DNA from: UBA2897 sp036733925
GTDB taxonomy: Bacteria > Bacillota > Negativicutes > Selenomonadales > Selenomonadaceae
Length of the DNA stretch: 64,000 nt
Direction: 5' to 3'
NCBI GenBank assembly: GCA_036733925.1
Contig: DAIMZO010000006.1
Location: 24,748 to 88,747, forward strand
Below, in pieces: positions 1-8,163 of the stretch. Position numbers and translations under genes: made by a program. Under the pieces are notes generated by a model. It saw only the letters and a program-made list of their open reading frames with translations, had not been told where the DNA came from and ran no database searches. Numbering within the stretch: the first letter of the stretch is position 1; each line of letters opens with the position of its first letter.

Positions 1-245
1 TGAAGCGCTGGAGCTCGAAGCTCGCGGATCTCAGTGATGAGGACTGGCGGCAGATTGACCACATGACGCATCAGATCGTGCGGAAGATTCTGCGTACGCC
101 GATGAAGAAGCTCGCGGAGTCCGCCGGCACGCGCAAGGAGGACTTCTACATCGAGGCGATGCGCGCGCTTTTCAAGCTCGACACGATAGGGGAGATGGAC
201 ATCCGTGAAAAAGAAACGCATCCGTATCGGTACGCGGAGCAGTGA
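1..245 (+). CDS. hemA: Glutamyl-tRNA reductase, C-terminal end (partial)
   Basis: The last 80 or so codons of a gene cut by the window edge, read in the frame that begins at base 3 and stopping at 243-245. The residues (LKRW near the start, then an amphipathic helix ending in EAMRALFKLD) match the dimerisation domain at the C-terminus of glutamyl-tRNA reductase, which makes glutamate-1-semialdehyde, the first committed precursor of tetrapyrroles. The identification rests partly on context: it overlaps hemC by 41 bp and heads a hem operon. The catalytic Cys and NADPH domain lie outside the window and could not be examined. Confidence 0.8.
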   Translation, partial: KRWSSKLADLSDEDWRQIDHMTHQIVRKILRTPMKKLAESAGTRKEDFYIEAMRALFKLDTIGEMDIREKETHPYRYAEQ

Positions 246-1146
246 GCTCGCGCTCTGGCAGGTGGACTTCGTCGCGCAGAAGCTCCGCGCGCGCTATCCG
301 GAGCTCGAGGTCGAGGAGATCCGCATCAAGACGAAGGGTGACAAGATTCTCGACGCGCCGCTCGCGAAGATCGGCGGCAAGGGGCTCTTCACGAAAGAGC
401 TCGAGCAGGCCATGCTCGACGGTTCCATCGACCTCGCCGTGCACAGCCTGAAAGATGTGCCGACGGCATTGCCGGACGGCCTGACGCTCGGTGCCATCAC
501 GAAGCGCTCGTACGCCGGCGATGTGCTCGTCAGCGAGCGCTACGCCTCGTTCGCGGAGCTGCCGCAGGGCGCGAAGGTCGGCACCTCGAGCCTGCGGCGC
601 AAGGCACAGCTCCTGCATGAGCGGCCGGATCTGCAAATCGTCTCGCTGCGCGGCAATGTCAACTCGCGTCTTCGGAAGATGCACGATGAGGGCTTTGACG
701 CCATCGTGCTCGCGGAGGCCGGCATGCAGCGGCTCGGCAAGGGCGCGCAGATCACGGAAAAGCTGCCGATGCGCTGGATTCTGCCGGCGGTCGGGCAGGG
801 CGCGCTCGCAGTCGAGACGCGGGCAAAGGACGAGGAGATGCTCGACCTGCTCGCGTTCCTGAATGATGCGGATATGGCCGCGGCGGCGCGCGCCGAACGC
901 GCGTTCCTCGCACGCGTCGAGGGCGGCTGTCAGGTGCCGGTCGGCGTCTACGGGACGGCAGAGGGCGATGCGCTCCGCATCGAGGCGGTCATCGCCTCAC
1001 TCGATGGTGCGCGGCTCTACCGCGCGGCCGCGGAGGGCTCCCGCGAGGATGCGGAAAACCTCGGCACGGCCTTGGCAGACAAGCTGCTCGATGCGGGCGG
1101 CATAGCAATCCTGCACGAGCTCGGCCTTCTGCTGGATCGGAACTGA
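205..1146 (+). CDS. hemC: Porphobilinogen deaminase (hydroxymethylbilane synthase)
   Basis: Joins four porphobilinogen molecules into hydroxymethylbilane in the cytosol. 313 residues, the usual family length. Catalytic Asp84 lies in HSLKDVP, and Cys242 in EGGCQVPVG is the attachment site of the dipyrromethane cofactor; both fall at the same numbers as in E. coli HemC. The start is a GTG inside the end of hemA with a purine-rich site (GGGGAGATGG) 8 bases upstream, so translation is probably coupled to hemA. It is the second gene of the hem operon. Confidence 0.95.
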   Translation: MKKKRIRIGTRSSELALWQVDFVAQKLRARYPELEVEEIRIKTKGDKILDAPLAKIGGKGLFTKELEQAMLDGSIDLAVHSLKDVPTALPDGLTLGAITKRSYAGDVLVSERYASFAELPQGAKVGTSSLRRKAQLLHERPDLQIVSLRGNVNSRLRKMHDEGFDAIVLAEAGMQRLGKGAQITEKLPMRWILPAVGQGALAVETRAKDEEMLDLLAFLNDADMAAAARAERAFLARVEGGCQVPVGVYGTAEGDALRIEAVIASLDGARLYRAAAEGSREDAENLGTALADKLLDAGGIAILHELGLLLDRN

Positions 1147-1207
1147 CAGGCCGCAGAACAGAGAGGAACGAATCTTATCCGTAAGAATATCGCGATGAGG
1201 GATTGGC

Positions 1208-2761
1208 ATGGAAAAACAGAAAAGCCCCGGAATGGTGTACTTAGTCGGCGCGGGCCCGGGAGATCCTGGGCTGCTGACGGTCAAGGCGAAGGAATGCCTG
1301 CAGAAAGCCGATGTCGTGGTCTACGATTATCTGGCCTCGCCGCGCATCCTGGAATGGGCGAGTGACGCGGCCGAGCGTATCTACGTCGGCAAACGCGCGA
1401 GCCATCACACGATGCGGCAGATGGATATCAGCGCCTTGCTCGCCGAGAAGGCGAACCAGGGCAAGACCGTCGTCCGGCTGAAGGGCGGCGACCCGTTCGT
1501 GTTCGGCCGCGGCGGCGAGGAGGGCATCGTGCTGCGCGAGGCCGGCGTCCCGTTCGAGATCGTGCCGGGCGTGACGTCGGCGATTGCGGTGCCGGCGTAC
1601 GCGGGCATCCCGGTCACCCACCGGGCCGTTGCGGTCTCATTCGCCATCGTGACGGGACATGAAGACCCGACGAAGGCGGAGAGCGGCATCCGCTGGAAGC
1701 AGCTTGCGACGGGCGTCGACACGCTGATCTTCCTGATGGGCATCGCGAACCTGCCAAAGATCACGGCGAAGCTCATCGAGAACGGCAGGCCAGCCGATAC
1801 GCCGGCAGCCGTGATCCGCTGGGGCACGAAGCCGGAGCAGCGGACGCTCGTGACGACGGTCGGCCGCGCGGCAGAGGACGTCGCGCGTACGGGATTGCAG
1901 CCGCCGGCGATATTCCTCATCGGCGATGTCGTGCGGCTCCGGGACAAGCTCCAGTGGTTTGACCGGCTCGCGCAGCGGCCGCTCTATGGCAAGCGCGTCC
2001 TCGTCACGCGCTCGCGCGCGCAGGCCTCGAGGCTCACCGTCATGCTCGAAGAACTCGGTGCGGAGGTGGTCGAGCTGCCATTCATCGCAATCTGCGAACC
2101 GGACAACCATTACGCGGCGCTCGATGCGGCAATCGCACATCTGGAGGATTACGCCTGGGTGCTCTTCACGAGCGTCAACGGCGTCGCGCATTTCTTCATG
2201 CGGCTCGAGAAGGCAGGGAAGGACACCCGCGCGCTCGGCTACGCGCGCGTCGCGGCCATCGGTTCCGCGACGGCGGAGGCGCTCCGAGAGCATGGTATAC
2301 GTGCCGACATCGTGCCGGAGCAGTACCGCGCCGAGGGCATGCTCGAAGCGCTGCACGGGAAACTGCCGCCGCGTGCGAAGATCCTGATCCCGCGCGCGCA
2401 GGAGGCCCGGAACGTCCTGCCGGACAAACTCCGCGAGCAGGGCATGCAGGTCGATGTCGTGCCGGCCTATGCGACGGCCACCGCGCCAATCGATGCCGAT
2501 GCTCTGCAGGAGACGCTCGGGCATATCGACTTCGTGACCTTCACGAGCTCGTCGACCGTGAGGAACTTCGTCGCGGCGCTCGGCAACATCACGCCGCTCG
2601 AGACGGTCAAGACCGCCTGCATCGGCCCGATTACGGCGGACACGCTGCGGAAGCTCGCGGGGGAGCCGGATATCGTTGCGGAGACCTATACGATACCGGG
2701 ACTGATCTCGGCCATCACGGCCTATGTGCAGGCAGAGGCAATCGAAAAGAAGGACAGTTGA
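1208..2761 (+). CDS. cobA-hemD: Fused uroporphyrinogen-III C-methyltransferase / uroporphyrinogen-III synthase
   Basis: A 517-residue two-domain enzyme. Residues about 8-245 are a SAM-dependent tetrapyrrole methylase (VGAGPGDPGLLT at the N-terminus, GGDPFVFGRGGEE near residue 95), which makes precorrin-2 for sirohaem and cobalamin. Residues about 255-510 are a HemD domain, which closes hydroxymethylbilane into uroporphyrinogen III. The fusion is known in many Firmicutes and channels the HemC product both ways. It lies 61 bp after hemC and 64 bp before hemB, with the same strand and codon use, so it is part of the operon. Confidence 0.93.
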   Translation: MEKQKSPGMVYLVGAGPGDPGLLTVKAKECLQKADVVVYDYLASPRILEWASDAAERIYVGKRASHHTMRQMDISALLAEKANQGKTVVRLKGGDPFVFGRGGEEGIVLREAGVPFEIVPGVTSAIAVPAYAGIPVTHRAVAVSFAIVTGHEDPTKAESGIRWKQLATGVDTLIFLMGIANLPKITAKLIENGRPADTPAAVIRWGTKPEQRTLVTTVGRAAEDVARTGLQPPAIFLIGDVVRLRDKLQWFDRLAQRPLYGKRVLVTRSRAQASRLTVMLEELGAEVVELPFIAICEPDNHYAALDAAIAHLEDYAWVLFTSVNGVAHFFMRLEKAGKDTRALGYARVAAIGSATAEALREHGIRADIVPEQYRAEGMLEALHGKLPPRAKILIPRAQEARNVLPDKLREQGMQVDVVPAYATATAPIDADALQETLGHIDFVTFTSSSTVRNFVAALGNITPLETVKTACIGPITADTLRKLAGEPDIVAETYTIPGLISAITAYVQAEAIEKKDS

Positions 2762-2762
2762 T

Positions 2763-2802
2763 TTTTGCCATGCGGCAAAAGGATGACCGGGGGAATCCCC
2801 GG
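2763..2802 (+). other. Two tandem small hairpins between cobA-hemD and hemB
   Basis: Two perfect stem-loops lie side by side in the leader of hemB: a 7-bp stem at 2763-2769/2774-2780 and a 6-bp GC stem at 2787-2792/2797-2802, each with a 4-base loop. Neither is followed by a T-run, so they are not classical terminators. They may set mRNA stability or processing between the two genes; the function is inferred only. Confidence 0.4.
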
Positions 2803-2825
2803 GAATATATGGGAGATGCTTTACG

Positions 2826-3809
2826 ATGGAAAATCAGATTCTTCGTCCGCGCCGGCTCCGCGTGAGTCCGGCTATCCGCCGGATGGTGCGCGAGACCACG
2901 CTCACGCCGTCGGATTTCGTGTACCCGCTCTTTGTCGTGCCGGGTGAGGGCGTGCGCGAGGAGATCCCGAGCATGCCGGACGTCTTTCATCTGTCGGTCG
3001 ACCAGGCCGTCGAGACGGCAAAGCAGGTCTACGAGCTCGGCATCCCGGCCGTCGAGATTTTCGGTCTGCCGGAGTACAAGGACGCAGACGGTTCGTCGGC
3101 CTGGAATCCGAAAAGCCCGGTGCAGTGCGCCATTGCGGCCATCAAGAAAGCCGTCCCGGATCTCGTGATCGTCGGCGACGTCTGCCTCTGCCAGTACACG
3201 TCGCACGGCCATTGCGGGCATCTGACCGGCCACTACGTGGATAATGACAAGACGCTGCCGCTGCTGCAGAAGGTCGCGCTTTCTCAGGCCGAGGCCGGCG
3301 CGGATATCGTTGCGCCGTCCGATATGATGGATGGCCGCGTGGCCGCCATCCGCGAGGTGCTCGACGTCCATAACTTCATCAATGTCTCGATCATGAGCTA
3401 CGCCGTGAAATACGCGTCGGCGTTCTACGGCCCGTTCCGCGATGCAGCGGACAGCGCACCGCAGTTCGGCAACCGCAAGCAGTATCAGATGGATCCGGCG
3501 AATGTCCGCGAGGCGATGAAGGAGACCGACCTCGATATGGCCGAGGGCGCGGACATCATCATGGTGAAGCCCGCGATGACCTATCTCGACGTCGTCAGCA
3601 AGGTGCGCGCGCGCATTGACCGTCCGGTCGCGACCTACAACGTCAGCGGCGAGTACGCGATGGTGAAGGCGGCCTCGCAGAACGGCTGGATCGACGAGCG
3701 GCGCATTGTGCTCGAATCCCTGCTCTCGATGAAGCGCGCCGGCGCGGATATCATCATCACGTATCACGCGGTGGATGCCGCACGCTGGCTCATGGACGGG
3801 GCAGAATGA
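2826..3809 (+). CDS. hemB: Delta-aminolevulinic acid dehydratase (porphobilinogen synthase)
   Basis: Condenses two 5-aminolevulinate molecules into porphobilinogen. 327 residues, typical. Cys120, Cys122 and Cys130 (CLCQYTSHGHCGH) form the catalytic zinc site, so this is a zinc-dependent form. The two Schiff-base lysines are visible as Lys195 (SYAVKYAS) and Lys248 (IMVKPAMTYLD). The start ATG has GGGAGA 9 bases upstream. It is the last hem gene here; hemL was not seen in the window. Confidence 0.96.
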   Translation: MENQILRPRRLRVSPAIRRMVRETTLTPSDFVYPLFVVPGEGVREEIPSMPDVFHLSVDQAVETAKQVYELGIPAVEIFGLPEYKDADGSSAWNPKSPVQCAIAAIKKAVPDLVIVGDVCLCQYTSHGHCGHLTGHYVDNDKTLPLLQKVALSQAEAGADIVAPSDMMDGRVAAIREVLDVHNFINVSIMSYAVKYASAFYGPFRDAADSAPQFGNRKQYQMDPANVREAMKETDLDMAEGADIIMVKPAMTYLDVVSKVRARIDRPVATYNVSGEYAMVKAASQNGWIDERRIVLESLLSMKRAGADIIITYHAVDAARWLMDGAE

Positions 3810-3862
3810 CAGAGAAAGATTGATGAGAGAGTGAGACGCGCGAGAAAAGGGACTGGGAGACT

Positions 3863-4570
3863 ATGTGTAAAGTTTTGGTTGTCGATGACGATGACGCGAT
3901 CCGCGACCTGCTGCATATCCAGCTCATGCGAAATGGCTACGAGGTCGATGAGGCAGAGGACGGCGAGGCGGCACTCGACAAGGCAAAGGGCAGCGACTTC
4001 ATCCTGCTCGATATCATGCTGCCGAAGCTGGACGGCTACGAGGTCTGCCGCCGGCTCAAGGCTGACGATGCGACGAAGCGGATTCCCATCATCATGCTGA
4101 CAGCAAAGACGGAGGAGATCGACACGGTGCTCGGGCTTGAGCTCGGGGCCGACGATTATTTGGCAAAGCCGTTTTCCATGCGCGAGCTGCTCGCACGCAT
4201 GAAAGCCGTCGAGCGGCGGATCGCGAAACAGGAAAAGCCGGCGGCAGCGGCAGGCGCCGAGATGCAGCTGCAGCTCGGCGGGCTCTGCATGGACTTTGCA
4301 GCGCACCGCGTGAGCCTCGCGGGTCGGGAGATCGACCTGACGCCGAAGGAGTACGAGCTCCTGAAGCAGTTCCTGACCCATATCGGGCGCGCGTATTCGC
4401 GCGATGAACTGCTGAGCCGCATCTGGGGCTATGACTACTACGGCGATACGCGGACGGTCGACGTGCATATCCGGCATTTGCGGCAGAAGCTCGCGGCGGA
4501 TCCGTCCATCGCGAACGCAATCGAGACGGTGCGCGGGGTCGGCTACCGTTTCGTGCACCCCAAAGACTGA
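3863..4570 (+). CDS. phoB: PhoB/PhoP-type response regulator
   Basis: OmpR-class DNA-binding response regulator of 235 residues. The receiver domain (1-120) has the acidic pocket VVDDDD, the phosphoacceptor Asp50 in LLDIMLP and Lys102 in AKPF. A winged-helix domain follows (about 135-232) with the recognition helix in DTRTVDVHIRHLRQKL. It sits 53 bp behind hemB and ends in its own terminator. Its likely kinase PhoR lies 3.6 kb downstream on the other strand. The surrounding pst, phoU and Pho boxes make phosphate starvation the probable signal; the pairing is inferred. Confidence 0.88.
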   Translation: MCKVLVVDDDDAIRDLLHIQLMRNGYEVDEAEDGEAALDKAKGSDFILLDIMLPKLDGYEVCRRLKADDATKRIPIIMLTAKTEEIDTVLGLELGADDYLAKPFSMRELLARMKAVERRIAKQEKPAAAAGAEMQLQLGGLCMDFAAHRVSLAGREIDLTPKEYELLKQFLTHIGRAYSRDELLSRIWGYDYYGDTRTVDVHIRHLRQKLAADPSIANAIETVRGVGYRFVHPKD

Positions 4571-4586
4571 ACCGAATACAGGAAGC

Positions 4587-4619
4587 AAAGGCGCTGGCAG
4601 GATTTTTGCCGGCGCCTTT
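4587..4619 (+). terminator. Rho-independent terminator after phoB
   Basis: A 13-bp stem with one G-U pair (4587-4599 with 4607-4619) and a 7-base T-rich loop closes in TTT. It separates the hem-phoB transcript from the Pho-box-driven transcript that begins about 100 bp later. Confidence 0.8.
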
Positions 4620-4655
4620 CTGCAAAATTCCTGCAAAAAGGAAGTGGTAAGAAAG

Positions 4656-4709
4656 TTTACAAAAACATAACATAACCGAAACATATAGCAGGAGAGTTTC
4701 TCCTAGAAT
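4656..4709 (+). promoter_or_regulatory. Pho box and -10 element upstream of ppx
   Basis: Three hexamers, TTTACA (4656), ATAACA (4667) and GAAACA (4678), repeat at exactly 11-bp spacing. A -10 element TAGAAT starts at 4704, 21 bases after the end of the third hexamer. This is the architecture known for Bacillus PhoP boxes (TT[ACT]ACA repeats). The same layout with the same register recurs before pstS at 9629. The last hexamer covers the position of a -35 element, as expected for an activator-dependent promoter. Confidence 0.8.
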
Positions 4710-4744
4710 GAAGGCAGAACGAAAACACCGGAGGAGGATACGCG

Positions 4745-5397
4745 ATGTACGCAATCATCGATGTCGGATCGAACACGGTCCGCATGAATATCTATAAACT
4801 TGTCGGCGGCCATATTTCCCTGGTCATGAGCAAGAAGGAGTCCGTCGGGCTCGCTTCCTATGTCCGCAATGGGCAGATGACGGCAGAGGGCATTGACCGC
4901 GCCTGCGAGGTGCTTTCCGAGTTCCGCACGATCTTGCAGGATCTCAGCATCACGAATTTCCATGTGTTCGCGACCGCTGCGCTCCGCAACGCGGCGAACA
5001 GTCGCGCGGCAATCGCCGAGATCATGGACCGCACGGGCGTCTATGTCGAAGTCCTCTCCGGCGAACGCGAGGCAGAGCTCGACTATATCGGCGTTTCGCA
5101 TTCGGTCGATGTGACGGACGGCCTGCTCATCGATATCGGCGGCGCCTCGACCGAGCTCGTCGTCTACGCGGACGGCGAAATCCGCAAGAAAGTCAGCCTG
5201 CCGGTCGGCTCGCTCAATATGTACGACCGCTATGTCACGAACCTGCTGCCGAGCCGCGCGGAACGCAAGGCCATCAAGCAGCACGTCCTGAACCTGCTGA
5301 AAAGAGGACGCAGACCTGAACTACGGGGAGTACCCGCGCGTCTGCGGCGTCGGCGGCACAATCCGCGCGGCGCGCAAGCTGAACAACTACATGTTCC
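4745..5397 (+). pseudogene. ppx: Exopolyphosphatase (Ppx/GppA family), frameshifted and truncated
   Basis: The N-terminal ASKHA-type phosphatase domain is clear: IDVGSNTVRM at residues 5-14, an LSGEREAELDY segment, and a second phosphate loop DIGGASTELV. At 5300-5303 an AAAA run shifts the frame. In the +1 frame from 5304 the protein resumes as EDADLNYGEYPRVCGVGGTIR and continues to NNYMF at about 5396. There it runs straight into ppk sequence, so the C-terminal half of Ppx is missing. As read it gives a 224-residue product with a nonsense tail. It follows a Pho box. Confidence 0.8.
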
Positions 5398-6661
5398 GTG
5401 CCGCTCTATGAACGGCTGAAGTTCGTCGAAATCTTCACGAGCAACCTCGATGAGTTCTTCATGGTGCGCGTCGGGAGTCTTTTTGACCTCGACCGGGTCA
5501 AGCCGGACAAGCGCGACAACAAGAGCGGCATGACGGCGAGCGAACAGCTGATGGCCGTCTTTGACAGCGTGCGGGAACTTTATCCGAAGCGTGACAGTAT
5601 TTTCCACGAGGTAGAGATGCTGCTGCGCGAGCATGGCATCGAGCATCTGCGCTTTGAGGATATCGACCCGGATACGCAACGCTATTTTGAGCAGTATTTC
5701 CGCGAGCAGATCCTGCCGGTGCTGTCCCCGCAGATCATCGACTTGCACCATCCGTTCCCACATCTTGCGAACAAGGAACTGCTTGTCGGTGCCTTGCTGA
5801 AGCACGAACATCACGTGACGCTCGGCATGGTGCCGCTCGCGCCGTCCCTGCCGCGCTTCGTGCTGGCACCGGGTAACCGCATGGCGTACGTCCTGCAGGA
5901 AGGCACCGTATGCGCCGGTGACCGGCATCAACCGGTTCGGCGCGGATTCGATGCTCGACTTCATAAAGAAAAAGGATGTGCTGCTCTCGTATCCGTACGA
6001 GGACTTCGGCATTTTCCTGCAGGTGCTTCGCGAGGCAGTCAGCTCGCCGGAGGTCGTTTCCATCAAAATCACGATCTACCGCATCGGGCACGGCCACTAC
6101 GAACGGCTGCTCGTCGCACCGGTCGGCCTGAAGCCTGCGCTGCTGCACCTCATCGACGAGGAGGCAGGCAAGGCTCAGCGCGGCGAGCCCTGCGGCATCC
6201 GGCTCAAGATGAACTCCATCACGGACCGCGCGCTCATCGATGCGCTGGTCCGCGCGAGCCAGGCGGGCGTCGTGATCCACATGATCGTGCGCGGCATCTG
6301 CTGCCTGGTTCCGGGAATCTCCGGCGTCACGGACAACATCCATGTCCACAGCATCGTCGGCCGTTTCCTCGAGCACGCGCGCGTGTTCGCGTTCGGGCAG
6401 GGCGAGAAGCCGAAGCTCTACATCGCTTCGGCAGACTGGATGACGCGCAACACCGAGAACCGCGTCGAGGTCGCTGCGCCCGTCGAGAATCCGGAACTCC
6501 GGCAGCAGATTCTCGACATGATGGCCTTGCAGTTCTCGGATACGAGGAAGGGTCGCGCCATCGGGCCGGACGGCGCTTGTCACGTCATCACGCCGGATAC
6601 CGGCGTCAACGCACAGGAAGAACTCATGAAGCGGGCTCATCAGCGCGCAAAAGTTTCTTGA
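5398..6661 (+). pseudogene. ppk: Polyphosphate kinase, remnant with internal deletions
   Basis: The sequence opens in mid-protein (VPLYERLKF, TSNLDEFFMVRVG), without the first 30 or so residues and without a start region. In one frame it runs to AYVLQEGT near 5908, then continues in another frame as YAPVTGINRFG and KKDVLLSYPYEDF, skipping about 140 residues. At about 6085-6100 IKITIYRI joins directly to HYERLLVAPVGL, removing about 170 residues including the autophosphorylated histidine region (His435 in E. coli). The C-terminal domain (VRGICCLVPG, VGRFLEHARVF, SADWMTRN) is intact. The product cannot be an active Ppk1. A set of misjoined reads is the alternative explanation. Confidence 0.82.
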
Positions 6662-6697
6662 GCAATCTTGAAACAGAAAGATTTTGGAGGTAATCGC

Positions 6698-7447
6698 ATG
6701 AAAATGCACGTAGGAGGGCTCAATCTATTTTACGGAGATCATCAGGCGCTATTTGATGTTAGCCTCGATGTCCCCGAACATCAGGTTGTCGCACTGATTG
6801 GCCCGTCAGGTTGCGGGAAATCGACGTTCCTGCGGACGCTCAACCGCATGAACGATCTGATTGACGGTGTCCGCATCGAGGGCGAGATCACGCTCGACGG
6901 CGAGGACATCTACGCGCCGAACACCGACCTCGTCCATCTGCGGAAACGGGTCGGCATGGTGTTCCAGCACCCGAATCCGTTCCCGATGTCCATTTACGAC
7001 AACGTGGCCTATGGTTGCCGCGTGCATGGACTCACGGACAAGAAAATCCTCGACGAGACCGTCGAGCGCAGCCTGCGCGGCGCGGCGCTCTGGGATGAGG
7101 TCAAGGATCGCCTGAACGCTTCGGCGATGGGCATGTCCGGCGGCCAGCAGCAGCGCCTCTGCATCGCGCGCGTCATGGCCGTCGAGCCGGAGGTCGTGCT
7201 GATGGACGAGCCTTGCTCGGCCTTGGATCCGATTTCCACGATGAAGATTGAGTCGCTGATTACCGAAATCAAGAAGAAATATACAATCGTCATCGTCACG
7301 CATAATATGCAGCAGGCGGCGCGTGTTTCGGATGATACGGCGTTCTTCCTGAACGGCAAGCTGATCGAGCACGACAAGACGGATGTCATCTTCACGAAGC
7401 CGCACAACAAGAAGACCGAGGACTATATTACGGGGAGGTTTGGTTGA
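6698..7447 (+). CDS. pstB: Phosphate ABC transporter ATP-binding protein
   Basis: The ATPase that powers PstSCA phosphate uptake. 249 residues; Walker A GPSGCGKST at 35-43, signature MSGGQQQR near 145, Walker B VVLMDEP and the switch His in IVTHN. The ATG at 6698 is preferred over an upstream TTG because GGAGG (6686-6690) lies 7 bases before it. It follows the ppk remnant by 36 bp without a terminator, so it is probably read from the Pho promoter at 4704. It is separated from pstSCA by phoU and phoR. Confidence 0.95.
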   Translation: MKMHVGGLNLFYGDHQALFDVSLDVPEHQVVALIGPSGCGKSTFLRTLNRMNDLIDGVRIEGEITLDGEDIYAPNTDLVHLRKRVGMVFQHPNPFPMSIYDNVAYGCRVHGLTDKKILDETVERSLRGAALWDEVKDRLNASAMGMSGGQQQRLCIARVMAVEPEVVLMDEPCSALDPISTMKIESLITEIKKKYTIVIVTHNMQQAARVSDDTAFFLNGKLIEHDKTDVIFTKPHNKKTEDYITGRFG

Positions 7448-7449
7448 CG

Positions 7450-8163
7450 ATGGTGATGGAAATGGAAACGCAGAAGACAAGGCAGGAGTATATTCAGCAG
7501 CTCGCAGAGGTGCAGGACAAGGTCTATCAGATGGGGCTTATGGCGGAAGTCGCCGTGCGCCGCTCGCTGAAGGCGCTCGTTGAGAACGATGTGGATCTTG
7601 CGGAGAAGGTCATGGAGGCTGATGACGCGATCGACAAGAAGATCGAGGAGATTGAGGATGACTGCATCCTGCTCATCGCGAAGCAGCAGCCGATTGCGCA
7701 TGACCTGCGCGTCATCGCGACGGGGTTCAAGATCTCGACCGATATCGAGCGCATCGGCGACCACGCCTTTGACATCGCCCGTACGGCGAAAGAGGAGGGC
7801 GGCCTGCTCGATGACGAGCGCAAGGCACTGATTCGCGAGCTCGGCGACTGTGCGGTCGAGATGGTCTCACGTGCGATGGAAGCCTATCGCGCGGCCGATA
7901 TCCACATGGCCGACGAGATCCGCCACATGGACCGCAAGATAGACGATATCTTCAACCGCACGTTCTATTCGCTGTCGCATTTCGTGACCGACGAGAGCAA
8001 GCGCGTCGAGGATGCGACGCGGCTGCTGTTCGTCGCCCGCTTCCTCGAGCGCATCGGTGACCACGCCGTGAACATCGCGGAATGGGTCGTCTACCTTGAG
8101 ACGGCGGAGCGTATTCATACGAAGAAGATCCGTCACGTAAACGCTATGCAAGAGGGAAAGTAA
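7450..8163 (+). CDS. phoU: Phosphate transport system regulatory protein PhoU
   Basis: PhoU keeps the PhoR kinase quiet when phosphate is plentiful, through contact with the Pst transporter. The 237-residue protein shows the two tandem three-helix repeats, each with its metal-binding E/DxxxD pattern (IERIGDHAFDIA near residue 100 and LERIGDHAVNIAEW near 200). GGGGAGG at 7432-7438 serves the ATG at 7450; a TTG at 7444 overlapping the pstB stop is also possible. Its 3' end overlaps the convergent phoR by 20 bp. Confidence 0.93.
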   Translation: MVMEMETQKTRQEYIQQLAEVQDKVYQMGLMAEVAVRRSLKALVENDVDLAEKVMEADDAIDKKIEEIEDDCILLIAKQQPIAHDLRVIATGFKISTDIERIGDHAFDIARTAKEEGGLLDDERKALIRELGDCAVEMVSRAMEAYRAADIHMADEIRHMDRKIDDIFNRTFYSLSHFVTDESKRVEDATRLLFVARFLERIGDHAVNIAEWVVYLETAERIHTKKIRHVNAMQEGK

